Shown in pieces: positions 1 to 11,418 of a DNA stretch of 64,000 nucleotides. Made by a program: the position numbers and the translations under genes. How positions within the stretch are numbered: position 1 is the stretch's first letter; each line of letters opens with the position of its first letter. The notes beneath the pieces are model-generated. The model was not told where the DNA came from. It made no database searches and saw nothing but the letters and a program-made list of their open reading frames with translations. This DNA comes from Klebsormidium nitens (Eukaryota; Streptophyta; Klebsormidiophyceae; Klebsormidiales; Klebsormidiaceae): assembly GCA_000708835.1 (NCBI GenBank), contig DF236962.1, positions 62,001 to 126,000 on the forward strand, given 5' to 3'.

Positions 1-2
1 AG

Positions 3-1656
3 AAACGTTTTAAAGACGGTGTTGACATCAAGGAATCTACCACACTTTTCAATGGCAAAAAGCTGTCAAAAGGAAGCAAGAAATTGCAGATGCAAAGTCT
101 GATCACGAAGGCAGCTCCTTTCGGTCGAGAGCACGTTCTCATGGTCCAACGCAGTCGAACAGCTAGTATTCGCAAGCCTACGACCGTTCCAGTGTCTCCA
201 ACTCTTTGGACAGGTGAGTTCATCTTGACAGGTTCATGAATTATGCTGGCTTCAGATTGTCTAATTCCAGAAAAGCCACGTTGATGCGCATGCACAGTGC
301 GGACTTCTTTTCAGAGAAGCAGAAATTGTTCCGCTCAGACAAAGTCGACCTGACGACATGTTATGATTGTCACACAGCTGCAAGAGCAAGATCAAGAGCA
401 GCCAACACTTTTGAGAAGGCCTTTGCAACGGATGGAAATTCCGCTTCAGCATGTTCACCGTCGCTTGGCAAGGCTCCAGCATCACACGAAGATCTTCGAG
501 CGAAGGAAAGCCACACCTCCACAGGTATCGAGTTGGCAACTGACATTCAAAGCAGTAGCTTCTCCAGCACAGAGGAGTTTCAGCCTGATTCCTAAATCCT
601 TCACCGCATGATCGCAATTGTCATCGGTAGTTTCATCAAGCGTTCATAAGCATCGAGCTTTTTGCAGAGATTGCGTTTTGATGACCGGTTGATATCGTCC
701 GAAAAGATTATCTGACCAAACCTGTGTTTTTAATCGATGTACGGAACCTGAAGCGTGGCGGTTGCCTCAGTTGAGCACGTTTCGTGACATCGCAGATTAC
801 CCCAAGCTTTCAAGCGTCAACCTGAGATTGAAGATCAAGTCTCATTCCAAAATTGTTTCGCCGATCCGTGGGGGTGCCTTTGGCGGTGTGCTCAAAGAAG
901 GCGTGCGACCTGCTTCATTGTCAACGCCTGTCCCGTCCAAGATGAAGAAGGCCACAGTATTTAGCGAAGGTAATGTGATCCCGGCTTTCTGAAAACTATC
1001 AAAAGCTCAACGATCTTCTGAACTATTCTCGCCAGGTGGACAGAGTAAGACGTATCACTCAAACAAGAAGTTAAGAAGGGATTCCAAGAGGTATGTTGAC
1101 GGGCTTGTATCACAGTTGAGCCTCAAAGCACACCTGCTCATTTTAAGACTGTCCTGTCGGAAACTGCACAAGAGTTTTCAGGAAAGAGGGAGTGGATTGG
1201 CGCGTCGTCTGATAAACCATCCTAACGGTGACAAATGAATCTCGCGCTAAGCTCTTCAACTTCTAGGCAAATCGAGCTCACTATACTGTTTCACAGGGCG
1301 TGAGAAAGCTTCTCCAAGAGCAGTGTCTAATGAGACCACTCCGACTCACAAGCGCCTCCCGAGAACCAACCTCCGACCTGCCACAGGTATTTTAGCTGCT
1401 CATAAGTTCTTCCGCAATAAGACCTGGATAGGGGCAAGTGAAGCTCTGATTGCATATAGTCAACGACGCAAATCATCAGAGGATCTTTCTGGTGCGAAGA
1501 CGCACTAGTCTTGATTGTTGCAAGGGAGTGCGAATTCTTTGAGAGATTTCTCATGCAGTACGGGTCTGCTTTTATCCTGCAGAAGAGCGAGCACGGACAG
1601 TCAGCTTCAAGACCGCAGCAGACCCTTCGCTCTGGCGCCGTTCATCTTTCGGGTGA
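3..1656 (+). CDS. 3' part of an unrecognised basic, Ser/Thr/Lys-rich protein (multi-exon, 5' end outside window)
   Basis: I read exons at 3-213, 315-524, 796-969, 1297-1386 and a terminal exon 1583-1656 ending in TGA. All have GT donors and AG acceptors. The first four end in phase 1, and each following exon is entered in phase 1, so the frame stays open throughout. A further possible exon at 1036-1090 does not fit the phases. The encoded segments are basic and low in hydrophobics, with patches such as QRSRTASIRKP, PVPSKMKKATVFSEG and TPTHKRLPRTN. This looks like a disordered, perhaps cytoskeleton- or chromatin-associated protein, but I recognise no domain. Exon choice is by phase only, so individual boundaries are uncertain. 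Confidence 0.4.
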
Positions 1657-3094
1657 TGTGGCTAGGTTCTGAGTCGATGCTCGAACAGTCAAGCAAGCAG
1701 ACCGTGCTTTAACATAGTCGATCGGTTTTATTGACGCATAGCAGATCGAAACTGCTTGTAAATCAAAAATTTGCGTAAGGCGATATAACTACGCGCCGGC
1801 TGGGCCAGCGAAACGTCCCTTTTTGGAAATAAGAAAGATCCGATCATTCTGATGGAGTTGTCGAAACATTTGTGCAGTGTATATGTCAATTGGAGTGCGA
1901 AAAGAAAACATGTGTGTTAACAATTTTGAGTCCACTATACCGTGTCTTAGTCTGCGTTTGAACATGTGCGCATGCGCCCGCACTACGATCAGGTAAATGG
2001 CAACGAGCATGGCAGCATATGCATCATGCAGTCACCATGCTATGCAGCACCGATGCAGTCGCTGTACAAGTGCCTCGATCGTGCCTGTAAGACGTGGCGA
2101 CCGTCAATAGGAATCATTGGCCATACCCTCTTTCAGCTTCAGTCTCTAGTTCATGGCCATCATGCATGCAATATTTTGTAATGGAAAGGTTATTATCCTG
2201 CAGTGCGCTTGGATTATGCTCAGCACAAATTCGGATTACTCATTCTGCCAATGACCACGGGGACCGCTCTTCACTTGCATCAATAATGTGTTCAATCACT
2301 ATCCTATTGACAAAGCACAACATCTACTTTGTCTACATTGCCACAAATGGACTATCAAATCGTACTGAATCAAATTTCCGAATAAGTTAGGAAACGAAGG
2401 CTATCCTAACCAGAATGAGCGGAGCCGATTTCGAGCAGAGAGATGAAGTCAAGCATCGAGTTCAAGCTCCCTCGCAAGCAGGCTCTAGTCACTAGCAATC
2501 CACGTGATAGAATTCTATGTTCCAATATTATGCCTCTGCCGCAACGCTTTCTATGGTTGACTGGGCCGTATTTCTCAAAATCGTCGAGTGCAAAAGTTGA
2601 GTCTACATTCCTGTCGCAGCATTATGATATCTAGGAAAACGCTGCAATGTAAAAGATGGTGCACATGTCAAAGAGAAGTTGTTGGAGGTTAAGGAAATCA
2701 GCAGAGGACAAATATTCTCTCCTCCTCGTGTGTTGCCTCAAGCTTTGCAACCGCCCCAGAGTTTGCACAGATCTGGATTCTGCACCAACAGATTGGCTCA
2801 CCACCTTCAGCCGCCTTGCCGTACAAATCTTAAAGATTGCTTCTGGAGACAGAGCAGCACACAGCAAGCATACAGCGAGAGGCATTAGGCATCAAAATTG
2901 GTTAATCAAAACCTAGACTGTTACATCATTACTCTTGTGTATGCGCGTACTAAGACCCAACCTTGGCCCCGAATCTGAGCGCCAAAGCTTCGATGTGAGA
3001 CAGGGGTGCACAACTCACCTTCTTAGAAGGACAGCGCCCACCCAAAGTGATCACGATTGGCAGCCCACTTCTTTTACAATTGGTTGCAAAATCT
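1657..3094. other. Intergenic DNA, no supported gene
   Basis: Only short overlapping ORFs without family pattern or splice context are visible on either strand. I see no RNA gene or repeat. It should hold the 3' flanks of the two convergent genes on either side. Confidence 0.5.
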
Positions 3095-4228
3095 TCAATC
3101 ATTGCTTTCCCGGACATTCTTGGTTCCTTCAACGTCTAGCAACGATGACAAATTTGAATCGGTCTTTCCACTCCTGGCTGCGCCGTGAGTTTTTATCCAC
3201 CACCGCGCATGATGGTGTCTGAGATAGTTGTGGACGTAAGCGTGCTCGTTAAAGTGCATCAGCTTGCGCTGCTTTTCTACAAAAGCTGATTGTCCATCTT
3301 GACTCACTCGTTGTATGGCTTCTTGACTTGATGCATGAGCTTCCCCGTCTGATGCGATGTCAGGGGAGGGACCCTGAGGCGATTCTAGCTGCACACTACG
3401 CCTATCGTTCAAATTCTCAACATCAACAATCTCTTCAGGATGCTTCATCCTCTTCGACCGATCACTAGTTTCTACATCGCCACTTGTCCAGATCGCTGTG
3501 GTTTCAAAACGAATCTGATCAGGCTGCGGGACCATCACTTCTATACTTTTGACCCTTTTACTAGCTTCTGGTGGGCCAGCTTGATCCTCACGATCTGGAC
3601 CTTTCTCCAGCAGACTTGAGGAAGGTTCACTGAAGGACCCCGCCGTTGATGTCACACGGTCTCCAATCTCATTGCCTGGTATATTGGAATGCGATTGTGG
3701 TGCGCACTGTCCTCTTGCGTCTACTTCAGTTACTGCCAGACTCATTCGTGACAGCTTATCTGACAATTCCTGCTCGGCCAGCTTCTTTTGCAGCAGTACA
3801 AGCTCCTGTCTGAGCTTCTCGTTCCTCGCTTCATGTCTCCTTCCTTCTTCTAGATGTTTCTGCCTCTCCACTGCCCAGCGCAGTTCTTCTCTTTGCCACC
3901 GCTGTTCCTCCCGCCGATTCAAGGCCTTCTGGTCTGACAAAATGGTCGCTTCGTTTCCATCTGGAAGCAGAGCAGACGCTCTCACTCCGGAAAGTACTCC
4001 AATACCTCTAGCGGAGGCGTGCATGTTCTGAGGCTGAGCAGCATTGCGTTCACTCAATCGCAACAAGCCCATTCTCCAAGCGATGTTCTCATAGTCTGGC
4101 CGCCTGAGACTGCTAGAGCAATATATGCTGCCAGTGATGCAAAATTCAGAAGGGAATGCTGCCACCAACGCCATCATGTGCGCCATCACCTTCAACTTCT
4201 CTTTGTGCTCAGCGAAGATTGCCTGCAT
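3095..4228 (-). CDS. Coiled-coil protein, function unknown
   Basis: An open frame of 377 codons from ATG at 4228 to a stop at 3095. Residues about 101-162 are a dense Glu/Arg/Lys/Gln helix with heptad-like leucines (REEQRWQREELRW, KLRQELVLLQKKLAEQ), which reads as a coiled coil. The following 120 residues are acidic, Ser/Pro-rich and probably disordered. The C-terminus is His/Arg-rich (YLRHHHARWW). A consensus-like acceptor lies just before the ATG (ATTTCAG at about 4239), so this may be the last exon of a longer gene. The ORF at 4305-4595 on the same strand could supply the N-terminus, but I found no phase-compatible strong donor. No catalytic motif is visible. It is divergent from the gene at 4771. 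Confidence 0.5.
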   Translation of the reverse strand: MQAIFAEHKEKLKVMAHMMALVAAFPSEFCITGSIYCSSSLRRPDYENIAWRMGLLRLSERNAAQPQNMHASARGIGVLSGVRASALLPDGNEATILSDQKALNRREEQRWQREELRWAVERQKHLEEGRRHEARNEKLRQELVLLQKKLAEQELSDKLSRMSLAVTEVDARGQCAPQSHSNIPGNEIGDRVTSTAGSFSEPSSSLLEKGPDREDQAGPPEASKRVKSIEVMVPQPDQIRFETTAIWTSGDVETSDRSKRMKHPEEIVDVENLNDRRSVQLESPQGPSPDIASDGEAHASSQEAIQRVSQDGQSAFVEKQRKLMHFNEHAYVHNYLRHHHARWWIKTHGAARSGKTDSNLSSLLDVEGTKNVRESND

Positions 4229-4304
4229 TGGGGCTGAAATTTAAAATGGCAACGTGACACGTGTAGGTATCATGCATGCCCTGGTGAAAAGATGGTAATG
4301 GTTC

Positions 4305-4595
4305 TTAAACTTCTTTGCCCAGCCTGCAAACCGCCATTGAACGGCAGTCACCGGCGGCCGAGTTTACGGGTCCAATAACGGCGCCGGTTATCATCACGCG
4401 CAGCCGTTTTCCTCCACACAGACTGCACTCTATCGTTACCGCTCTGCTTCTTGAAAGTGAACTGTCGATATGTTGCCATTGAGTAAAAAGGGCGTCCTGG
4501 GACCCGTCACGCCTCGGCGACCACAAACCGCAAATATGGGCAAATTGGTCGCTGAGCCAATACTTCAAGATGCATTGTAGTCCGTCCGATGACAT
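4305..4595 (-). CDS. Candidate upstream exon or small ORF (96 aa), function unknown
   Basis: An ATG-to-stop frame just upstream of the coiled-coil ORF on the same strand. Its sequence (IECSLCGGKRLRVMITG, CGLWSPRRDG) has the balanced composition of real protein rather than of a shadow frame, and it has a CxxC pair. It may be the first exon of the gene below it, with an intron of under 100 bp, or an independent small gene, or chance. Confidence 0.25.
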   Translation of the reverse strand: MSSDGLQCILKYWLSDQFAHICGLWSPRRDGSQDALFTQWQHIDSSLSRSRAVTIECSLCGGKRLRVMITGAVIGPVNSAAGDCRSMAVCRLGKEV

Positions 4596-4770
4596 TTTCC
4601 CTCAGGACTCCTTTAAATACCTGAGGCTGAGGCTGCAGCCTCAGGTGACCTCGTGACTTTCTTGTTCTTCAGAGTGACAAAGCGTAGATCTGTCTTTCAC
4701 ACCTCTCTCGTGCTTGGCACTAGAGACGCCTGCACTTGTATCCATCGAGATTACCTAGCAATAAAAAGCC
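4596..4770. promoter_or_regulatory. Divergent intergenic region with an 18-bp perfect palindrome
   Basis: This is the short region between the leftward coiled-coil locus and the rightward embryogenesis-like gene. At 4627-4644 lies CTGAGGCTGCAGCCTCAG, identical to its own reverse complement. A further CTGAGG half copy begins at 4621. It could be a dimeric transcription factor site, but that role is inferred from position and symmetry only. Confidence 0.35.
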
Positions 4771-6779
4771 ATGAATTCTCTCATGCTTCTCAGCCGCAGT
4801 ATCGGTGGCCCCTGTTTTGAACGGGCATTGGGCAATTTAATGCGGTGTGCATGCGTTGCGCAAGATGCAAGATGCCAACAGCCGCAGGATGTGTGCGGAA
4901 AGCTGATTGGACCCGCATTCATGAGCTGGCTGGATCCTAGGTTCCAGGGGGCAGGAAATGCATCCTTGAAAGCTGTATATTCAGCAGGAGAGGCATCAGA
5001 AACTGTAGGAAGTGTTCATCACTTAGCAGCTGGACAGTCTAGGCAGCAGCAGGTTAATGTGGGGAAGACCAGCACATCTGGACAATATGGTCACCTTCAG
5101 GCTGCAAGATCAATGCAGGAGAGTCATGTATGGACATCTGCCGGCATCGGGTTCAGAAGGTTCTCAACCATTGGGGAAGTGGATATAAGAGAGAAGGTAT
5201 GTCAGTGAAGCATCAAGCGTGGTCACTAAACGCGCGAAGGGCGCTGAAGATCACATACAGCTTTTGCCCCTGAGAACTACAAAAGTCAGAGCTCAAGGAA
5301 AGTCGCGCTTGACTTTGACCAGGAGGACCATTCGAAGTTTTGCCAACTGTATGGCAGCCATCAACGACCAGAGGCTGCTCAAAACGATCAGATTACTGCC
5401 TGTTCAGTGACGGATTATCTGAAGCAATTGATTGATGTCTGTCCCCTGGAGGTAGTGCACCAGACGATTTTCGGACGCGCCTTCATGCTCGGTTGTTGCG
5501 CTGCCAGCACAATGCATAAACGAACTGAGACTGAGGTGGATTCAGCATGGCACGTGAGAGAAGAGACATCAGACAGCATGAGCAGCTTTTGCTGTTATAT
5601 GCGGGAACATCTTTTGCAGCTTGTCCTTGATTTTGACAAGTTCAGAGTAAGGCTGCGGCCAACATCAGACCCTCAGGATGTCTGGAGATGCACACCTATG
5701 GTTTCAATTGTGAGCTGCATCTTTCATTTGGGCTGATTTGCCGACACTCTTACTGACTGCCGCTGCGTCAACTCTTTATTCAGGTGGAGGACATCAATAC
5801 CAAGTTTGCTGAGGCTCGGGAGGAGATTGATCTGGCTATGGAAGCCAAGGACACTGTCTTCTTCAATGAGGAAGCCCTGGGCGCCAAAAAGTTGGTGGGT
5901 TGCTGTACTTGGCTAGGCTTCAGTTGGATCAGGAAGGCATGTTTGCTTGAAACCAAAAGGGGTCACCTGCTTCAACTCTCATGAAAAATTCTACTGTGTT
6001 CTAGGCTGAGAGGGCTTCACAAATACTGCACTTTGACGCAATGCATTCAACAAGTAACCCCAGATTCTTCATCGGCGAAGTGGTCTGATAACCGGTCCTG
6101 TTATAAATGGATCTGCTCGCGCCACAAGACTGGACACATACGTCAGCTTCGTTTTGAGACTTCCCACTGCAACATCAAACAGAAGTGAAATCTTATCTTG
6201 GGTGTCTGTCCCCCGCCCTAATGCTCTATAAAAAGCAAGACAATTTGGAAGGCAGTATTCTTGCAGATTGACGGTTTGGTCAGTCCAGAAAAGCTGAGCA
6301 GTCCGAAGTAGAGGTTCTCCGATTGGGACCTGTTCCTTGCAGAGTAGTTGGGGCCCAGTCTATCTGCGGGACACTTTTGGTGAAGCTGTCGTCAAAACCC
6401 AATAGCAGTTTTCTGTGTCCTTCTCGTCCCTCTGCTTTTCCTAACCTTGTCTTCACACTTCTTTTTTCGACCTACGTCAAGGTGGCGGAGCATGGGTGTC
6501 AAATAGATACCGAGTGTAACTCCTCAGCTGGATAAACATAGTCTTGCTTGCATTGTATAGCAGTGATCTGGCTGTGAGTTTCGAACACAGAATGATGTCC
6601 GACTTATGACTCACATGACTCGTCTTCCCCTTCCTCAGGTCGAGGAAGTGCTGGAGGAGTTCAAAAGTCTCCTTGACCAGGTCGATGAGCGAAGACGAGG
6701 GGAGCTCCAAAGATCGATGGGAATGAAGATGGAACAACTGAAAGCAGAGGCCGCTCAGTTGGACGAGGCTTCTAGTTAA
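4771..6779 (+). CDS. Embryogenesis-like protein, probably mitochondrial
   Basis: Three exons, 4771-5196, 5784-5894 and 6639-6779, all joined in phase 0. Together they encode 225 aa ending in TAA. The N-terminus (MNSLMLLSRSIGG, with Arg and few acidic residues) looks like a mitochondrial presequence, and RFSTIG near residue 131 looks like a processing region. The conserved part is the last ~90 residues: VEDINTKFAEAREEIDLAME, VEEVLEEFKSLLDQVDE and LQRSMGMKMEQLKAE. This is the helical signature I associate with plant proteins annotated 'embryogenesis-like', small mitochondrial proteins of unknown biochemical role. The second donor was placed after TTG (GTGGGT), because this restores the family reading KKLVEEVLEEF. 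The family assignment is from memory of the pattern. Confidence 0.7.
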
Positions 6780-7319
6780 GTCTGCCGTCTGAACACAGTC
6801 TCGTTCATCGGGCAAGTATGATTGTCCATTCACTCAAAGCGGAACTTAGCGCAGAAAAACTAGCAACTTAAGCAAGTACAGCACGATTCCTGTACCCAAT
6901 AAAGCTAACACTGGGAAGCTCAAGTAAGACTCGTATCGCAGGACAATTGTGAGCAAGCTCACCGTGCCTGCCGGCCAGATTCAGTACACGAGTGACCTAA
7001 TCGAAAACACAATTTATGCAGCCGGATACAACGTGCCTATGTTTCATAGAAATTGGCTAAAACTCGAGAGATATTAGTTCAGAGTAGCTTGTAGCACTAA
7101 GCGTATTCTGAAAGCCGGCTCACCCCGCGGAGCCATGCAATCAATATATTCCATGTGCAAAAACGCGCCGGTGGTCCGCCACCAGACCCAAGCGGTCCGG
7201 CCATGGCTCGTACAATGTTTCATGATTACGCACTGGCTGTAAAGTTGATTTTCGACGCTTTCGCAAGATGCCTTGCAACATGTGTCTGCCAGAATGGTCG
7301 TCCTGTCTCTCACTGGATG
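6780..7319. other. Convergent intergenic region, nothing recognised
   Basis: It lies between the 3' ends of two convergent genes. It presumably carries both polyadenylation regions. AATAAA occurs at about 6898-6903, but its strand and use are unknown. Confidence 0.4.
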
Positions 7320-10300
7320 CTATCGTACCAGAGGTTTCGTTACTTGTCCGGCTAGGAACCCGTTCGTGTATGCAGCATTCTTGAACAACGTCTGCAAAAG
7401 AGCACAGCATATTAAGCGCCTTCATCATTTCGTACGCACTACACAGAAGGAAGTGAGGTCCCCGATATACTTGCTTAGTTGCCCCTTTTTACCGATTCAA
7501 AAGCCCGGATAGAGTCGTAGATGCAGCAAACGGGATCTGGTAGAGTGACTGGCACAGCAGGCTCCTCAAATCAATGGTCGACAACCGAAAGGGCTCTGAA
7601 TGCACACTCCAAATGCGCACTGACTACTCCGACAAAGCTTCCTTTCTTCTGTAGAGGCCTTCTAAAACACGTCATGCAACTAACTTGGTCGAACACCAAT
7701 CCAATGGAAGCATGCACAGTGCACAGAGCGATCCGCTAGCAATCGAGAAAGAGCAGGAATCTGGATGTTTTGCCGCATCGTGAGTCAATAATATCTCGTG
7801 GAAGAACGACAAGCAATTTCGTGAGTTCCCGAGTTGTCTCACCAGGTGGCTTTGCAGTTCGATCCGCAACGTCTTCATGCTAGGATCCTCCGCTGTCTGC
7901 CCCTCGCTGGCGTCCGTTTTCAGTGTGGCCGTGATCGTCTCAAGCATCCTATCAAGAGCTGCAAAAAGCACGCCAAAGTCTCAGCGAAAACCTCAAAGTG
8001 CTCGTAATGAAAAGGCTGCGATGAAAAGCCAGGTTTGACGTAAAACCGCGTTGCAAAGAGCCAATTGCACTCGGTCGTCGGCAGTTTAGGAACGACCCGG
8101 TAAATATCGCATGGCTCCTTTGCACCTGGGAAGCCCTGCTCTTGACAAAAGGAAGGTGTGTTTTTATTCCGCTGGATTAGTCTCCTTTCTCCTCTTTCTA
8201 CGGCACTTGCAATCTGTCAGATACACCTCTTGCAAGCTCAACTGCTAGCTCTATCACCAAATGCAATTATTCTTGAGTGGCCAGATATTACGCAACCACT
8301 GTACAGATAGTCGCGTCAAGAGGTACGACTTTCCACACCGAAGATCTCAATTACCCCGAACAACAACAAATATACGCAAGGACTTCGTCGACACTTACTT
8401 GCCGTCACGTTGTCCCCTGCTGGCGCCTTCGTCACAGGCCCTGTCGACGTTGGCCCGTTCGCTTTCTTCCCCTTGGCCGCAGGCTTCGACTTTGGTACCG
8501 GGGGCCCTGCCAGCGCACTTTCCGACCCCCCCGTTTTTGCAGAAATGGCTTCCTCGTCCCCTGCTGGCTTTGATGACTTTTCTGAAGGGACTGGTTCTAA
8601 AGCGTACTGCGCTAAGTCTGCTCCGTCCTTTCCCAACACCAGCTCGGCTTCTAGGTCGACATAGACGGGCTCGCGCCCTAGAGACCGCAGGAACTTGTCG
8701 AAGTCGAGAGGGGCAATACCTGCAGAAAGAGCGACAGCAGGATTTCGAAGCTGAAAGGATCTTCGCATCTGTAAATAATAATTGCTGGCAACCCCGATAT
8801 TCGTATACACTGTCCACAATTCCAATTCTTTAGCGATGAAGCATTGTCGCCGTCAACGAAGACTTCTCCGATAACTTTTCTCGGCGCGCCGAGGGTATCT
8901 GTTGCCAGAGATTTTCGTCGATATTGAGGCACCACGGCGCCGTGCGACCTGCTCATGTTTACGCCTTGTGATCCCTTATCTGGCGACGGACAGCACTGTC
9001 AAACAATGTGCCAAGGATCCTTGTGTCTGACGGAGATGGCAAACTTTTGCGAGGAACCAATTGGACGCCGCCAGAGTCCTGACACCGCACGAGATGACAC
9101 TTTCACCGGACTGAAGTCAAATTCGAATGACCATCCCAGTCCCAGTAGTGCTTTCAAACAACTACGATCATGCAAAACTTCTCAAGAGGCGTAACTTTTC
9201 TTCGAAGACAGGCTGCATCAACATCGATTCAATAACTTGAAAGTGGAGCCATGGTCAGTTGATTTTGACAAAGGGACAAATCAAATGCGTCATCCTTCTT
9301 CAACGACTATGTAATGGACATGTTATCCCTCCTGCCTTCCAAGTGGGGTAAACTTACCTGTGGTTGCGTTGTTCGTGAATGGATGGTGGTAGACTTTGGG
9401 TTTACTCTGCAGCTTTTTGTCCAGAAGTAAGGCCACAGGCTTTGCGGTCTCGTTGAATACAGCAAACGGAGTAGCAGAGCCAAGCGGTACCTGCACAAGT
9501 ATTGTGTGCACTTAGGTTAAGCTCCAAGCCTGTTTACCGGTTTGTAGTAACCTCTTTAGCTGCTATCAGGAGTGAAGGCTTTCTTATGCAGATTTTCAGA
9601 GCTAGACAAGCATTCACACATCCTGTGAAAATTCATTCGTCAATCTTCCATAGGTGCTTTGAAAGTTACGCCCCTGGATTGCCACCAGACACAACGAGGC
9701 AGACACACCGAGTCAGTGAGATCTGCTCGCTCCTCTTAGTGAAGCATCAAAGTTCAAACTCCATTGTCAGGCGTGATTAGATAATACTCTATAGCAATCT
9801 TTGCTTACCTGCAGCACGGCCCGCAAGGTCTCCTCTGGCGCAAAGCGAATGCCGCTCTTCCCCACCCCCAGCCGCAGCGCAATTTTCTTCATGTCCACAG
9901 TGGTGGACACGAGCGCACTGATCAGGTACAGCCGGTCCTTCTTGTCCTTCAGAAACAGGTTCTTGCTCACGGCGTCCTGAATGTCCTTGCGTTCCTTGAA
10001 GTGCTCCGCCTGCATGGGAGCATGTTGCGTTCATTTCAGCAATGGCCTCTCCCAGCTTTGACTGATTCTCTGAGAGGCTGAGAGGTGGAAGCGAGCCCAC
10101 GAATGTGGCGGAACTGCAAGACAGTGCGTGCGTAGAGGCGACCAGTCTGTAAATGCTATGTGACCAGCCAGAACTCACAACGGCGAGCAGCGCTTCCCCC
10201 TGACGATTAAAGAGCACTTTGCGTCACTTGACATCCTCACATAGTCCAAAGCTAGAAATTGCTGACATGGAAGTCAGCCACGCGAACCAACTAACGAGCA

Positions 10301-10808
10301 TGGGCAGCAAAATGCAATTTTTTGACCGAAACAGCTCGACTCTGGCAAGAGCCAATTGTTAGCACCTCCACTGCAAGGTGAAGTCTTCTGAAAGCAGCGG
10401 TCTTGACGGGGAGCTGTGGTCACCTGTTCAGAAATCAATTCACACCTACATACATCTTCTTAATGTGAGAGTCCCCTAAAATGCAGGCTTGTGATCCCTC
10501 ATTACAAGGCTGGGCAATCCATCAATCTTACCTGCGCTTCTACGGTCATGACTGGAGGGTGTTCATGGTTCTCAGTATCTATCCCTTGCGCCTGCATTTG
10601 AAGCACGATAAGGTGTCAAGACCTAGTCCATTGGCAGTAATAGAAGCACAAAGCCTGTTTTCAAACCGCTGGAATGAAAGTGATGAATTATGCTGCACCA
10701 ATTGCAGGGCACATACTTCAATCTCGTCAGTCTCAGCATGTGCTGCCTTACCGCCAAGTAAGATAGCAGCTTCTCCTTGGCGGCCTGAGCAGCTTCCAGA
10801 GTCGTCAT
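7320..10808 (-). CDS. YbaK/ProX-type aminoacyl-tRNA deacylase (PRORSD1-like) with plant-type C-terminal extension
   Basis: Seven exons: 10808-10752, 10591-10532, 10009-9809, 9490-9358, 8719-8399, 7958-7843 and 7391-7320. They total 960 nt, which is 319 aa plus TAG, with every phase matching. Family features in order are HEHPPVMTVE (residues 28-37), AVSKNLFLKDKK (from 52, with the Lys expected at the active site at 55), LGVGKSGIRFA, VPLGSATPFAVFN (from 107), HPFTNNATT and APLDFDKFLRSLG. This is the free-standing trans-editing domain related to the prolyl-tRNA synthetase insertion domain. It is known to hydrolyse mischarged tRNA such as Ala-tRNA(Pro). After it comes a Lys/Pro/Ala-rich linker, then a helical tail (LDRMLETITATL) ending in TLFKNAAYTNGFLAGQ. 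The tail is absent from bacterial ProX. It is divergent from the INSIG-like gene. Confidence 0.88.
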
Positions 10809-11418
10809 GCTGGCAGTTCCAGTAGCAGGAGTGGTGGCCCCTGCCGAACCGTGGGCTCAAAGAATTGCAATCTGAAGCAACCGCGAAAGAAAGCCGTCGT
10901 ACACGTCTCTTGCCTCTGATACTTGTTGGGCGCAGCTTTTGAGAGAGCGAAGGGAGAAGGTTGTTTCAAAATCTGGCGCAATTTTGCGCCGCAAGCTTGC
11001 TGGTCAAAACAACGATGAAGAAGTGGCTCTGTCAAGAAGCTCTGCGCCACTTCAATGTGCATCCTAATCCTTCAAGTTCACCTTTGCTGGGTCGTCCAAA
11101 GTGACGTCTCTTCTGCAAGGCAGGCAACGGTGAGAAGAGTGAGCTGCTTCCGAAACTTACGGAAAGCGACCACCGCGCAGGGTTCGCTTGAAGTTCTAGG
11201 GGGTCTCAAAGTTTCGGTAATGCTTCGGAGCAGGCCGTCAACGGACGCCCGTCATCTCTGCTCATGAAACATGTCGTAGGCAAACCCTAATGCGACCGCT
11301 CACCACCGCTCAGACTTCGCATTCGCGCTAGCTTACATTGGAAGGGCGCCCAGTTGGAAGCTGAGCGGTCCATTGAAATTGAATTTTCAATAAAGATCAG
11401 CGATAAGATTAGCTTACA
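10809..11418. promoter_or_regulatory. Shared divergent promoter region
   Basis: About 610 bp separate the start of the leftward tRNA deacylase gene from the start of the rightward INSIG-like gene. Both 5' untranslated regions and promoters must lie here unless either gene has a further 5' exon. I see no certain core motif. Confidence 0.45.

Noticed and set aside
3-524. Possible TPX2-like microtubule protein at the window start
   Set aside because: Phrases such as TVPVSPTL are only loosely like TPX2 repeats, and no run of recognised TPX2 blocks appears.
8261-8833. 190-codon + strand ORF over the tRNA deacylase
   Set aside because: The minus strand carries the conserved deacylase block APLDFDKFLRSLG and its linker in the same place; the + frame has no family pattern.
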